14,160 nucleotides of DNA from Jatrophihabitans sp. (lineage in GTDB: Bacteria > Actinomycetota > Actinomycetes > Mycobacteriales > Jatrophihabitantaceae): the NCBI GenBank assembly GCA_025966255.1, contig JAOPVG010000042.1, forward strand, positions 1 to 14,160. Direction: 5' to 3'. Positions 1 to 6,685 of this stretch are shown one piece after another (the first letter of the stretch is position 1; every line of letters starts with the position of its first letter). Under the pieces are notes generated by a model. The model did not search any database. It had not been told where the DNA came from and worked only from the letters and a program-made list of their open reading frames with translations. The position numbers and the translations under genes were made by a program.

Positions 1-200
1 GGCCCGATTGCCGGCGGTAGCGCGTCGGGGTCGGGCGAGCGCAGGTCGGCCAGGTCCCCACCGAGCGCGGCATCGGGTAGCACGAGCAAGGACGCCCCCA
101 CTCGTTGCGCCGCTGCGACCACCATGCCGATGCGTTCCACGGAGCGTGGCAGGTCACGTCCGAAGTGAGCCGCGGCCGCGGCGATGCGCAGCGTCGTCAT
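1..200 (-). CDS. Nitrilase-like C-N hydrolase paralogue, N-terminal part (runs off the left edge)
   Basis: Only the first 66 codons are in the window. The N-terminus aligns without gaps to the complete C-N hydrolase at 1465-2304: both share M-T at the start, FGRD at residues 13-16, GASL at 35-38, LP at 41-42 and LGG at 46-48. Roughly 25 of the first 53 residues are identical, so this is a duplicated member of the nitrilase superfamily. At the position of the catalytic Glu (E43 of the neighbour, LPEAT) it has Asp (D43, LPDAA). The Lys and Cys of the triad lie outside the window. The ATG overlaps the flavoprotein stop as ATGA, so translation is probably coupled, and a GAGGG about 10 nt upstream could serve as ribosome binding site. 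It could be an inactive or altered-specificity subunit; the family call is firm, the function is not. Confidence 0.8.
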   Translation of the reverse strand, partial: MTTLRIAAAAAHFGRDLPRSVERIGMVVAAAQRVGASLLVLPDAALGGDLADLRSPDPDALPPAIG

Positions 201-1465
201 CTCGCGGTGGCCCTCGGGGCCGGCGCCGCGCGAACCAACTGCCGGGCGACGTGCGCAGCGTCGCGCTCGATGCCGGCGAAGCGGCCCGAGCCCCATGTGT
301 GCAGCCACGGCAGCCCGACGAAGAAGAGGCCGGGGACGGGCGTGACGCCGCGAACGTGCTGCGGGTGCCCGGCACCGTCGAACACAGGTGCGTGCAGCCA
401 GCGGTAGTCGCGGGTGAATCCGGTGGCCCAGACGACCGCGCCGAGTCCGTCGACCGGAAGCCGCGAGCCCCGGTACCCGTGCGGACGCCACACGGGTTGG
501 TAGCGGCTCGGCGATCCGGCCTCGATGCCGTTGGCCCGGATGTGCTCGTCGATCAGGGCGTTGATGCCGTTGTAGACGTCGTCGGCGGCGTCGAGAGAAC
601 GCTCCAGATCACCGGCGAAGTTGACGGCGCCGTCGCTGATGTCCACGAGTCGCCCGTGCAGCGTCATGCCCTGCAACGCGAAGGCGCGCAGATCGATGTC
701 GCGGCCACCGTCACGGCCGGTGACGTAGTGGTTGGTCTTGTCCTGAGTGCGTTCCTCGACCGGCTTGTCCGTCACCGGTTTGTCGTAGTGGCCGGTGTCC
801 TGCATCCAGGCGATCACGTCGCGACCGCGATAGCGGCGGGCGAAGCGCGGGGCGTTCCCGACCGCGAGGTGGACGTCGCGGCCGGCCAGCAGCAGGTCCT
901 CGGCGATCTGCGCACCTGACTGTCCGGTGCCCACCACCAGGACCGGCCCGTCCGGTAGCGATTCGGGATTGCGGTATTGCGTCGAGTGGTGCTGTGCCAC
1001 GTGCGCCGGCAGGCGTTCGGCCAGGCGCGGAGTGGCCGGGCGATGGTATCCGCCGGTCGCGACGACCACCTGTCCGGCGCCGATCCTCCCGCTCGCCGTC
1101 TGCACCTCGAACCCGCCGCCCTCGCTCGGACGGACCGACTGCACCGCGGTGTGCTCACGCACGGGTGGATCGAAGCTCGCGACGTAGCCGGCGAGCCATT
1201 CCACGATCTCCTTGCGCACCATGAAGCCGTCCGGGTCGGCGCCGTCGTAGTGGTAGCCAGGCAGCCGGCACTGCCAGTTGGGCGTCACCAGGCAGAACGT
1301 GTCCCATCGGGCGTCGGCCCAGGTGTGCGTGACAGTGTCGCGCTCGAGCACGACGTGCGCGATGCCGGCGCGCTTGAGGAACCAGCTGACGGCCAGGCCG
1401 GCCTGCCCGCCGCCCACGATCACAACCGGGAAGTGCTCGCCGCCGGCGCTCAGCGACGGGACCAT
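197..1465 (-). CDS. MSMEG_0569-type flavin-dependent oxidoreductase (FMO-like)
   Basis: This 422-residue protein has two dinucleotide-binding folds typical of flavin-containing monooxygenase-like enzymes. An FAD motif GGGQAG lies at residues 18-23 and an NADPH-type motif GTGQSG at 179-184. The linking sequence VVVATGGYHRP is at 133-143, and an ATGF motif (347-350) precedes the C-terminal FAD segment. It matches the flavoprotein that belongs to the nitrilase (Nit1C) cluster in other bacteria, where it is presumed to oxidise a small nitrogen-containing metabolite; the substrate is unknown. The ATG overlaps the stop of the upstream C-N hydrolase as TGATG, and its own stop overlaps the next gene as ATGA. 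An in-frame opening extends further upstream to 1804, but that part reads through the neighbouring gene and lacks any flavoprotein signature, so 1465 was chosen. No strong ribosome binding site precedes it, consistent with translational coupling. Confidence 0.9.
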   Translation of the reverse strand: MVPSLSAGGEHFPVVIVGGGQAGLAVSWFLKRAGIAHVVLERDTVTHTWADARWDTFCLVTPNWQCRLPGYHYDGADPDGFMVRKEIVEWLAGYVASFDPPVREHTAVQSVRPSEGGGFEVQTASGRIGAGQVVVATGGYHRPATPRLAERLPAHVAQHHSTQYRNPESLPDGPVLVVGTGQSGAQIAEDLLLAGRDVHLAVGNAPRFARRYRGRDVIAWMQDTGHYDKPVTDKPVEERTQDKTNHYVTGRDGGRDIDLRAFALQGMTLHGRLVDISDGAVNFAGDLERSLDAADDVYNGINALIDEHIRANGIEAGSPSRYQPVWRPHGYRGSRLPVDGLGAVVWATGFTRDYRWLHAPVFDGAGHPQHVRGVTPVPGLFFVGLPWLHTWGSGRFAGIERDAAHVARQLVRAAPAPRATAR

Positions 1466-2304
1466 CACGCACCGACCGGGATCGCGTACGCGTCGGTGCG
1501 GCGGTCGCGCAGATGAAACATGCCGCCGCGGGCACCGGCGAGCATCGCGGCGAGATCGACGCTCGCGTAGGCGACACCGGCGCGTGTCCCGGTCGTGGCG
1601 AGTACGTCGCCGCCCGCGTCGACAACCTTCGCCGACGCGACGAACCGCAGCGATCCGAACGTGCCCGACTGGTTCGCCGACACCCACAACAGCTGGTTCT
1701 CCAGCGCGCGGGCTCGGTCGAACAGATCGAAGCGGCGCGTCCAGCGATCTGCAGCGAGATCGGGGGCGGGGTTGGTGCGCGCAGCGGGCCAGGCCGACAT
1801 GCAACAGACGATCTCCGCGCCGTCGACCGCGAGCGCCCGCGCCGCTTCCGGAAACGCCTTGTCGTAGCAGATCAACATGCCGAGCCGCCCGACCGGCGTA
1901 TCGAAGGCGGCGAAGCGATCCCCCGCCGCGTACGACGCGCCTTCGCCGAGCGGCTGGTGCACCTTGCGGTGGATGCCGAGGACGCCGCCGCCGTGCACGG
2001 CCACCGCGGTGTTGTAGCGGACGTCGCCGTCAGCCTCGCACAGGCCAGCGGTCACGACGAGGTCGCCGGCCAGCTCAGCCAGGCGGCGCACCTCCGGCCC
2101 GTCCGCGTCGAGAGCGGGCGGCAGTGCGACGTCGCCGAAGCCGTCGAGATTGGCGAGGTACCCACCGAGGGTCGCCTCGGGCAGCACGACGAGGCTCGCG
2201 CCGCGGGCCCGGGCGTCGTCGAGGATGACCGCGATCTGCGCGAACGCGTCCTCGATGTCGCGGCCGAAGTTGGCGGCGACTGCGGCAACCCTGGTGTCGG
2301 TCAT
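1465..2304 (-). CDS. Carbon-nitrogen hydrolase (nitrilase superfamily) of the Nit1C cluster
   Basis: This 279-residue protein is a complete nitrilase-superfamily enzyme. The catalytic triad is visible: Glu43 in LPEATLGG, Lys114 in IHRKVH and Cys146 in MLICYDKAFPE. Enzymes of this superfamily hydrolyse nitriles or amides through a cysteine thioester; the sequence alone does not say which. Its position between the GNAT-AIR fusion and the flavoprotein matches the MSMEG_0566/nitrilase slot of the nitrogen-starvation cluster. The ATG overlaps the upstream stop as ATGA and is preceded by AGGAG (2312-2316) seven bases away, which supports this start. It is slightly shorter than classical nitrilases (over 300 residues) and nearer in length to amidase-type members. 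A second nitrilase-like gene lies two genes downstream. Confidence 0.92.
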   Translation of the reverse strand: MTDTRVAAVAANFGRDIEDAFAQIAVILDDARARGASLVVLPEATLGGYLANLDGFGDVALPPALDADGPEVRRLAELAGDLVVTAGLCEADGDVRYNTAVAVHGGGVLGIHRKVHQPLGEGASYAAGDRFAAFDTPVGRLGMLICYDKAFPEAARALAVDGAEIVCCMSAWPAARTNPAPDLAADRWTRRFDLFDRARALENQLLWVSANQSGTFGSLRFVASAKVVDAGGDVLATTGTRAGVAYASVDLAAMLAGARGGMFHLRDRRTDAYAIPVGA

Positions 2305-3764
2305 TCGGGCGCTCCTGACGTGGCGGGGCCGGCGGCACCGGGGCGGCCGGTCCCGAGACCGGCCGGACCGAGACCGGCCGGACCGAGACCGGTCACGCCG
2401 GCCGGGAGAGCGGACGTGAGCTCGCCGTCGGGCCACCGCAGCGAGACGCCGGCTCCGGCGACCAGCCGGCCGCACGACGCGCTCGTCGCCGGGCCGGGTT
2501 CGACGACCGGCCGCCCGGGCTCGTCGGCGGTGATCATGGCGAAGCCCGGGAAGCAGGCGAGCCAGTCGGCCGGGCTGGCCCCCGCAGGCTTCGGGACGTC
2601 GGCGACGTCGAGGACAGCGCCGCAGCCGGACGCCTCGGCCAGCATGCCGAGCGTGCCGACCAGCCCGGCCATGCTCACGTCCTTCGCCGCGGCGGGTGCG
2701 GTGCGCGCAACGATGCCGGTCAGCGCCTGCAGCTCGTCCGAACGGCGCCGGGTGGTGGAGTCCCACTGCCGGCCGGTGTGCCCGTGCCGCCAGGTCCCGC
2801 CGAGGTCAGCGGTCAGCGTGACCGCATGCCCGGCTCGTCCGCCGCCGGCCGGCACCGGGCGCGACGTGCGCCCGAGTGCGGTCACCGACAGGGCCGCGGG
2901 CACGCCGAGCTGGGTGTGGCCGCCCAGTACCGGCACGCGCCACGCCTGCGAAGCGTCGCGCAGTCCGGCGAGAATTCGCGCGGCAAACGACGCGTCCCGC
3001 GCCGCCACGGCATCGAGCAGTCCGACCGGCGCGGCACCCATGGCCGCGAGGTCGTTCACGTTGACGAGCACGCCGCACCAGCCGGCCCACTCCGGATCAC
3101 GCTCCACGAGCGACGGGATGATCGCGTCGCACGCCGCAACGACGTCACTGCCGGGCACCGGCACGCCGTCGTCGCCGATGAAGCCGGCGCCGCCGAGATG
3201 CAGGCCGGCGAGCAGCCGGCCGAGCGCCGCCTTGGTCGCTTGCGTCTGCGCGGCGTAGCGGCTGATCGGCCAGCGCATCTGCACGTGTGGACGGCCGGCG
3301 ACGGCCACCTCGCGCACCCGCTCCCAACCCAGGCGCAAGAACAGCGGTTCGTTCGCGGCTTGGACGCTCGCCTCGAAACGCAGCGCACCGAGTCGTTCGG
3401 CATGCGCGCACGCGGCCCGCACCAGCGCCGCACCGACACCCACGGTGCGGCGCGCGTCGGAGCGCACGACGAGCCGGCCGCCCACCCACCAGCCGATGTC
3501 CGGCTCGCACATCGGAGCCAGCCGAACGCCGCCGAGGACCTCCCCGTCAACGCTGCGGGCGATGAGCACGATCGTGCGGGGGTCGTCGTCGAAGCCATCG
3601 GCATCGGAGCGAACGAAGAGGCCTTGCTCGGCCACGAACACGTCGCGGCGCAGCGCGCGGTACGCGGTGAGCGTGCGGGCGTCGGCGCACACCTCGATCG
3701 TCCAAGGAACGGTCGGCGCACTCGTGCGCCGGCCGAGCAGTACCGACCCGATCGTCTCCGGCAT
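2301..3764 (-). CDS. GNAT N-acetyltransferase fused to AIR-synthase-like domain (MSMEG_0567/Sll0787 family)
   Basis: This 487-residue protein has two domains. Residues about 20-165 form a GNAT acetyltransferase with an acetyl-CoA loop R106-T-V-G109-V-G111 and the beta-strand LFLRLGWERV near 141-150. Residues about 175-455 resemble the PurM/AIR-synthase fold, with GDDG at 197-200 and the family-typical VNVNDLAAMGAAP at 234-246. Such fusions are known in mycobacterial versions of the cluster, whereas Synechocystis encodes the two parts separately. The AIR-like part may bind or activate an ATP-dependent substrate, and the GNAT part may acylate an amine; both are family inferences. The start at 3764 lies five bases after the radical SAM stop; an opening to 3809 would overlap it without adding domain sequence. 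The C-terminus ends in a Gly/Pro/Ala-rich tail with repeated GLGPA units. Confidence 0.88.
   Translation of the reverse strand: MPETIGSVLLGRRTSAPTVPWTIEVCADARTLTAYRALRRDVFVAEQGLFVRSDADGFDDDPRTIVLIARSVDGEVLGGVRLAPMCEPDIGWWVGGRLVVRSDARRTVGVGAALVRAACAHAERLGALRFEASVQAANEPLFLRLGWERVREVAVAGRPHVQMRWPISRYAAQTQATKAALGRLLAGLHLGGAGFIGDDGVPVPGSDVVAACDAIIPSLVERDPEWAGWCGVLVNVNDLAAMGAAPVGLLDAVAARDASFAARILAGLRDASQAWRVPVLGGHTQLGVPAALSVTALGRTSRPVPAGGGRAGHAVTLTADLGGTWRHGHTGRQWDSTTRRRSDELQALTGIVARTAPAAAKDVSMAGLVGTLGMLAEASGCGAVLDVADVPKPAGASPADWLACFPGFAMITADEPGRPVVEPGPATSASCGRLVAGAGVSLRWPDGELTSALPAGVTGLGPAGLGPAGLGTGRPGAAGPATSGAPE
2312..2316 (-). promoter_or_regulatory. Ribosome binding site of the C-N hydrolase
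   Basis: AGGAG on the minus strand, seven bases before the ATG at 2304. It lies within the last codons of the upstream gene. It fixes this start and suggests that the hydrolase is translated well in its own right, not only by coupling. Confidence 0.7.
2353..2397 (-). repeat. 15-bp tandem repeat coding for a GLGPA tail
   Basis: The 15-base unit ccgagaccggccgga occurs twice exactly (2353-2367, 2368-2382) and a third time partially (2383-2392 intact, then diverging). It lies inside the 3' end of the GNAT-AIR fusion gene and encodes the repeated peptide GLGPA on the minus strand. Copy number probably varies by replication slippage, because the unit preserves the reading frame. Confidence 0.85.
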
Positions 3765-3769
3765 GTCGA

Positions 3770-4828
3770 TCAACCGCCGGCCGTCGGAAGGGCGCTGCAC
3801 GCTCCGCACGCGGCGCAGCCGGCCTTCTGGTCATAGCCGCGCATGCCGGCCGCGGCGAGCAGCTCGCCGATCTGGGACGTCACCTCGGCGACCATCCACG
3901 ACGGCGGGGCAGCGACACCATCTACGTCCACGGCGAGGGTGCCGGCGATCGGGCGGAACGGAACCACGAACGGGTATACGCCCATCTCGATCAGTTCGGC
4001 CGCACCGGCGACGAGCTCATCGGGTTCCTCGCCAAGACCGACGATCAGGTACGTCGACACCTGGTTGCGGCCGAAGACGCGCACCGCCTCGCGCCAGGCG
4101 TCGCGGTATTCCGACAGCGGTACCGAACCCTTGCCCGGCATCCACTTGCGGCGCACCGCGTCGTCCAGCGCCTCGACATGGATGCCGATGCTCACCGCTC
4201 CCGCGTCGCGCAGTTCGGCGAGCACCGATAGATCGGCGGGCGGTTCGCACTGCACCTGGATCGGGAAGCCGGGCACCGTGTCGACGATCGCCTTCACGCA
4301 GCGGGCGAGGTGACGCGCGCCGCGGTCGCGGCCGGCGGAGGTGCCGGTCGTCATGACCATCTGCTTGACGCCGTCGAGGCGCACCGCCGCCTCGGCCACC
4401 TCGGCGAGTTGGGCCGGGGTCTTCACCGCGGTCGTCGATTCGTGCGCGAGCGATTCCTCGATCGCGCAGAAGCGGCAGCGCTCGGCTTCGTCGTAGCGGA
4501 TGCAGGTCTGCACCACGGTCGTCGCGAGGACGTCCGAGCCGTGCAGGCGGGCGATCTTCTCGTACGGCACGCCGTCGGCCGTGGTGAGGTCGTAGAACCG
4601 CGGACGCTGCACGGGCGTGACCTCGAGACCCAGATCGGCGCCCTCGAGCAGCAACCGACCGGCGCGTACCTGGTACTTGCTGGACGGCACGATCGGCAGG
4701 GCCGTGCCGACACCGCCGAGGAGCACGTGCCCGTCGTCGGACGGACCGGCCCCGCCTCGTCTGCGTACCGGCGCGTCGACGCCCACGCCGCACACGGCGA
4801 GGTCGGCCCGCAACGCGGTGGAGGTCAT
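3770..4828 (-). CDS. Radical SAM protein, MSMEG_0568 type
   Basis: This 352-residue protein has the cluster-type radical SAM signature with unusual spacing: Cys109, Cys118 and Cys121 (C-X8-C-X2-C) in place of the textbook CX3CX2C. Downstream elements fit a radical SAM barrel: MVMTTGT at 157-163, IQVQCEPP at 190-197, and IGIHVEALDD at 214-223. The C-terminus adds a compact triple-cysteine motif, C338-X2-C341-X2-C344, which might bind a further metal or Fe-S cluster. In this gene set the radical SAM enzyme is thought to carry out the key modification of an unknown substrate, using a [4Fe-4S] cluster and SAM. The ATG lies four bases after the stop of the Sll0783-like gene and the stop lies five bases before the next start, so the gene is in the middle of the operon. 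The family call is strong; the reaction is unknown. Confidence 0.88.
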   Translation of the reverse strand: MTSTALRADLAVCGVGVDAPVRRRGGAGPSDDGHVLLGGVGTALPIVPSSKYQVRAGRLLLEGADLGLEVTPVQRPRFYDLTTADGVPYEKIARLHGSDVLATTVVQTCIRYDEAERCRFCAIEESLAHESTTAVKTPAQLAEVAEAAVRLDGVKQMVMTTGTSAGRDRGARHLARCVKAIVDTVPGFPIQVQCEPPADLSVLAELRDAGAVSIGIHVEALDDAVRRKWMPGKGSVPLSEYRDAWREAVRVFGRNQVSTYLIVGLGEEPDELVAGAAELIEMGVYPFVVPFRPIAGTLAVDVDGVAAPPSWMVAEVTSQIGELLAAAGMRGYDQKAGCAACGACSALPTAGG

Positions 4829-4832
4829 GCCG

Positions 4833-5369
4833 TCACACCATGAAGTTGGACTGGATGATCGCGCCCTTGTTGGCGTAGTGGATCACCGCATCCTGCACGT
4901 CGAGCGGATGCGCGGGGATCACGCCGTCGATCAGGTCTTCCTCGCGGGCACCGTGCAGGGCCAGGCCGAAGCGGCAGCAGTAGACCGTGCCGCCCTCCTT
5001 GATGAACGTCTCGAGCGAGCCGTTGATGTTGGTCTCGCCGGGGAACGCCGCATCGCCGGTGGTGGGGAAGCCGCGGTTGGCGATGCAGTTGATCGCGCCC
5101 GGGCCGTAGAAGTACAGCGCCGACTCGAAGCCTTTACGGAGCGCGCGGGTGGCTTGCAGGATCGCGACGAAGCTTACCGACGACTCGTGCGCGATCCCGT
5201 GCACGAGCGCGAACCAGGACTGGCCCTTTTCGGCCTGATAGTCCGGGAACAGCTTCGTGCTGCCGTAGATGTACGTGCCCTTGGGCAGCGACGGGTGCGG
5301 GATCTCAGCCAGGCTCTTGTCGATGTTCTCGCGGAGCTCCTGGTCGATGGTTTCTTCGACGGCGGTCAT
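4833..5369 (-). CDS. Sll0783/MSMEG_0572 family nitrogen-starvation protein
   Basis: This 178-residue protein matches the small protein that marks the nitrilase cluster. In Synechocystis the homologue Sll0783 is induced by nitrogen starvation and is needed for polyhydroxybutyrate accumulation. No enzyme motif is certain. The alternating hydrophobic strands, ALRKGFESALYFYG at 76-89, GGTVYCCRFG at 126-135 and the closing VIHYANKGA at 162-170 suggest a DsrE-like alpha/beta fold; this is my inference. Cys95, Cys131 and Cys132 are candidate functional residues. The start at 5369 is chosen because AAGGAG sits seven bases upstream; the frame stays open to 5456, but that extension overlaps the amidohydrolase and adds a low-quality Arg/Thr-rich segment. 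The radical SAM gene follows after four bases. Confidence 0.88.
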   Translation of the reverse strand: MTAVEETIDQELRENIDKSLAEIPHPSLPKGTYIYGSTKLFPDYQAEKGQSWFALVHGIAHESSVSFVAILQATRALRKGFESALYFYGPGAINCIANRGFPTTGDAAFPGETNINGSLETFIKEGGTVYCCRFGLALHGAREEDLIDGVIPAHPLDVQDAVIHYANKGAIIQSNFMV

Positions 5370-5376
5370 GGCGCTT

Positions 5377-5382
5377 CTCCTT
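5377..5382 (-). promoter_or_regulatory. Ribosome binding site deciding the Sll0783-like start
   Basis: AAGGAG on the minus strand, seven bases before the ATG at 5369. It is the strongest Shine-Dalgarno sequence in the operon, and it places the start within the 40-bp gap after the amidohydrolase stop, not at the upstream in-frame ATG at 5456. Confidence 0.8.
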
Positions 5383-5409
5383 CGGGTGGTTGGGACGATC
5401 AGTCGACGG

Positions 5410-6255
5410 TCAGGCGTAGAGGGCAGCGAAGTTGTCGGCGAAGACGTGCCGGGCAAGCTCGCCGTCGCCTACGGCTGCGGCGAGCCGGGCGTACTCGCCG
5501 GTGTGGTCGCCCCAGGGTTCGTCGCTCGCGAAGAGCACGCGGTCGTAGCCGATCGCGCGCCGCTCGATCTCGGCGGCGAGCCAGCGGGGCGCGAAGCCGA
5601 TGGCCCAGCTCGTGTCGGTGTAGACGCGCTTGCCCGCGGCGATCCAGTCGAAAAAGCGGCCGCCGATCAGCTTGATGTGGCCGCTCATCCCGCCGCCGAG
5701 GTGGACAAGGTGGATCTTCACGTCGTCGGCGTACCGGTCGACGAGGACGCCGATCTGGTCGATGTCCGACGCCGCACCGGGCGAGGTGTGCACATGCACG
5801 ACCAGGTCGTGTTCGCGGGCCGCAGCAAAGATGGCGTCGAGCTGCGGACGGCACTCGTCATCGCCGGGCGCTCCGCCGAGCAGGAACGTCGTCTTGAGTG
5901 CCTTCACGCCGGGCTCGCCGGCGAGCGTGAGCGCCTTAGCGGTGAGCTCGGCGTCCTGCGGGCGGGGGGAAGTGAAGATGCCGGCACAGATGCGATCGTC
6001 GCGGTCGGCGGCGTCGAGGACGAGGTCGTTGAGCGCGAACGACGCGGCGACATCCGGCACGCCGTAGTTGGGGATGACGAGCGCGCGCTCGGTGCCCTCC
6101 CGATCGAGGTCGGCGAGCAGCTCGTCGACGCTGGCGCGGGCGTCGATGTCCGGGTTGACGGGCGGGCCGCCGTAGAAGGCCCAGGCCGGCAGCAGCCCGA
6201 GGTGCCGGTGCGCGTCGGCTACACCGACCATGGGCCGAGCGGCTACGCCTGTCAT
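5410..6255 (-). CDS. Amidohydrolase-2 family metal-dependent hydrolase
   Basis: This 281-residue protein has the TIM-barrel metal hydrolase pattern. An N-terminal D14-A-H16-R-H18 motif is followed by VVHVHTS (H154, H156), LVHLGGG (H185) and a late FASDEPWGD with Asp245. Family members hydrolyse or decarboxylate small cyclic or carboxylic substrates in the cytoplasm; the substrate here is unknown. It is the first gene of the minus-strand run and ends 40 bp before the Sll0783-like gene with no terminator between, so it likely shares the transcript. I do not recall this enzyme as a standard member of the nitrilase cluster. The ATG at 6255 gives the longest form but lacks a clear ribosome binding site; an in-frame ATG at 6231, just before VGVADAHRH, is a possible alternative. 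Confidence 0.82.
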   Translation of the reverse strand: MTGVAARPMVGVADAHRHLGLLPAWAFYGGPPVNPDIDARASVDELLADLDREGTERALVIPNYGVPDVAASFALNDLVLDAADRDDRICAGIFTSPRPQDAELTAKALTLAGEPGVKALKTTFLLGGAPGDDECRPQLDAIFAAAREHDLVVHVHTSPGAASDIDQIGVLVDRYADDVKIHLVHLGGGMSGHIKLIGGRFFDWIAAGKRVYTDTSWAIGFAPRWLAAEIERRAIGYDRVLFASDEPWGDHTGEYARLAAAVGDGELARHVFADNFAALYA

Positions 6256-6463
6256 GCATTCGAGTCAACGGTCGCTTCGTGTTTGCGTGGTTACCGTCGG
6301 AATAAGTCGACGTATCGCAATCGACGCTGATGTTTCAGCGCAGCAACGTCCCACGGTGCGAGGTTGATCTTGTTGCGCGGACCGATGTGACCTGGGCGGC
6401 AGAAAGCCGTGTCGCTACTCGCGCCCGCGGTGTCGGCAGGCATGATTACAAGCAGCAATAGAT

Positions 6464-6500
6464 GTGGGGCCCCGTCATGTATGAGATGACGGGGCCCCAC
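6464..6500. terminator. Perfect 15-bp hairpin, terminator-like
   Basis: The arms at 6464-6478 (gtggggccccgtcat) and 6486-6500 are exact inverse complements around a 7-nt loop. It is the strongest dyad in the window. No run of T follows on either strand, so this is not a textbook intrinsic terminator, though actinobacterial terminators often lack the T run. It could end a transcript coming from the right (fadH read-through or the hairpin-rich RNA), or act as a protein-binding palindrome. Confidence 0.55.
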
Positions 6501-6502
6501 TG

Positions 6503-6645
6503 ATTGAACTGCTCTGCCGACCCGAAGGTCTGCCTGGCTGTTCAACCCTGACTGAGCTGCACCGTCGACCCGAAGGCCGACCTGCTCTGCTCAATCGATC
6601 GAGCTGCACTGCCGACCCGAAGATCGACCTGCTCTGCTCAACCAT
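6503..6645. repeat. Three imperfect tandem repeats of 47-48 bp
   Basis: Units begin near 6503, 6551 and 6598. Each has the layout GA-CTGC near its start, a CCGACCCGAAG-like core (core 'cccgaag' at 6521, 6569 and 6616) and a CTG-CT-TCAA end. Spacing of 48 then 47 bp shifts the frame, which argues against coding. A fourth, poorer core lies at 6654. On the minus strand each core becomes a CUUCGG tetraloop: the second copy folds as a 6-bp and the third as a 7-bp stem with G-U pairs, the first as 4 bp. Confidence 0.75.
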
Positions 6646-6656
6646 CTCCTAGTCCC

Positions 6657-6683
6657 GAAGCCCCGAACCTCAAGTGGGGCTTC
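6657..6683. other. Inverted repeat (8-bp stem)
   Basis: gaagcccc at 6657-6664 pairs with ggggcttc at 6676-6683 around an 11-nt loop. It sits between the tandem repeats and the perfect UUCG hairpin and is part of the same run of structures. Confidence 0.55.
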
Positions 6684-6685
6684 CA

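Noticed and set aside
197..1804. Longer form of the flavoprotein starting at 1804
   Set aside because: The 113 extra residues read antiphase through the C-N hydrolase gene, are Arg-rich and carry no flavoprotein sequence; the TGATG start at 1465 fits the operon pattern.
1513..3258. Long open plus-strand frame (581 codons) opposite the nitrilase operon
   Set aside because: It mirrors the codon pattern of the well-supported minus-strand genes; the product is Arg/Pro/Ala-rich with no domain. Other long mirror frames at 8-919, 2778-3836, 8212-9156, 10437-11870 (plus) and 12748-13983 (minus) are dismissed for the same reason.
6291..6545. 84-codon minus-strand open frame in the intergenic region
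   Set aside because: It crosses the perfect hairpin and the first tandem repeat, has no ribosome binding site and no recognisable domain.
6503..6645. CRISPR array
   Set aside because: The three 47-48-bp units are contiguous and imperfect, with no unique spacers and no cas genes nearby.
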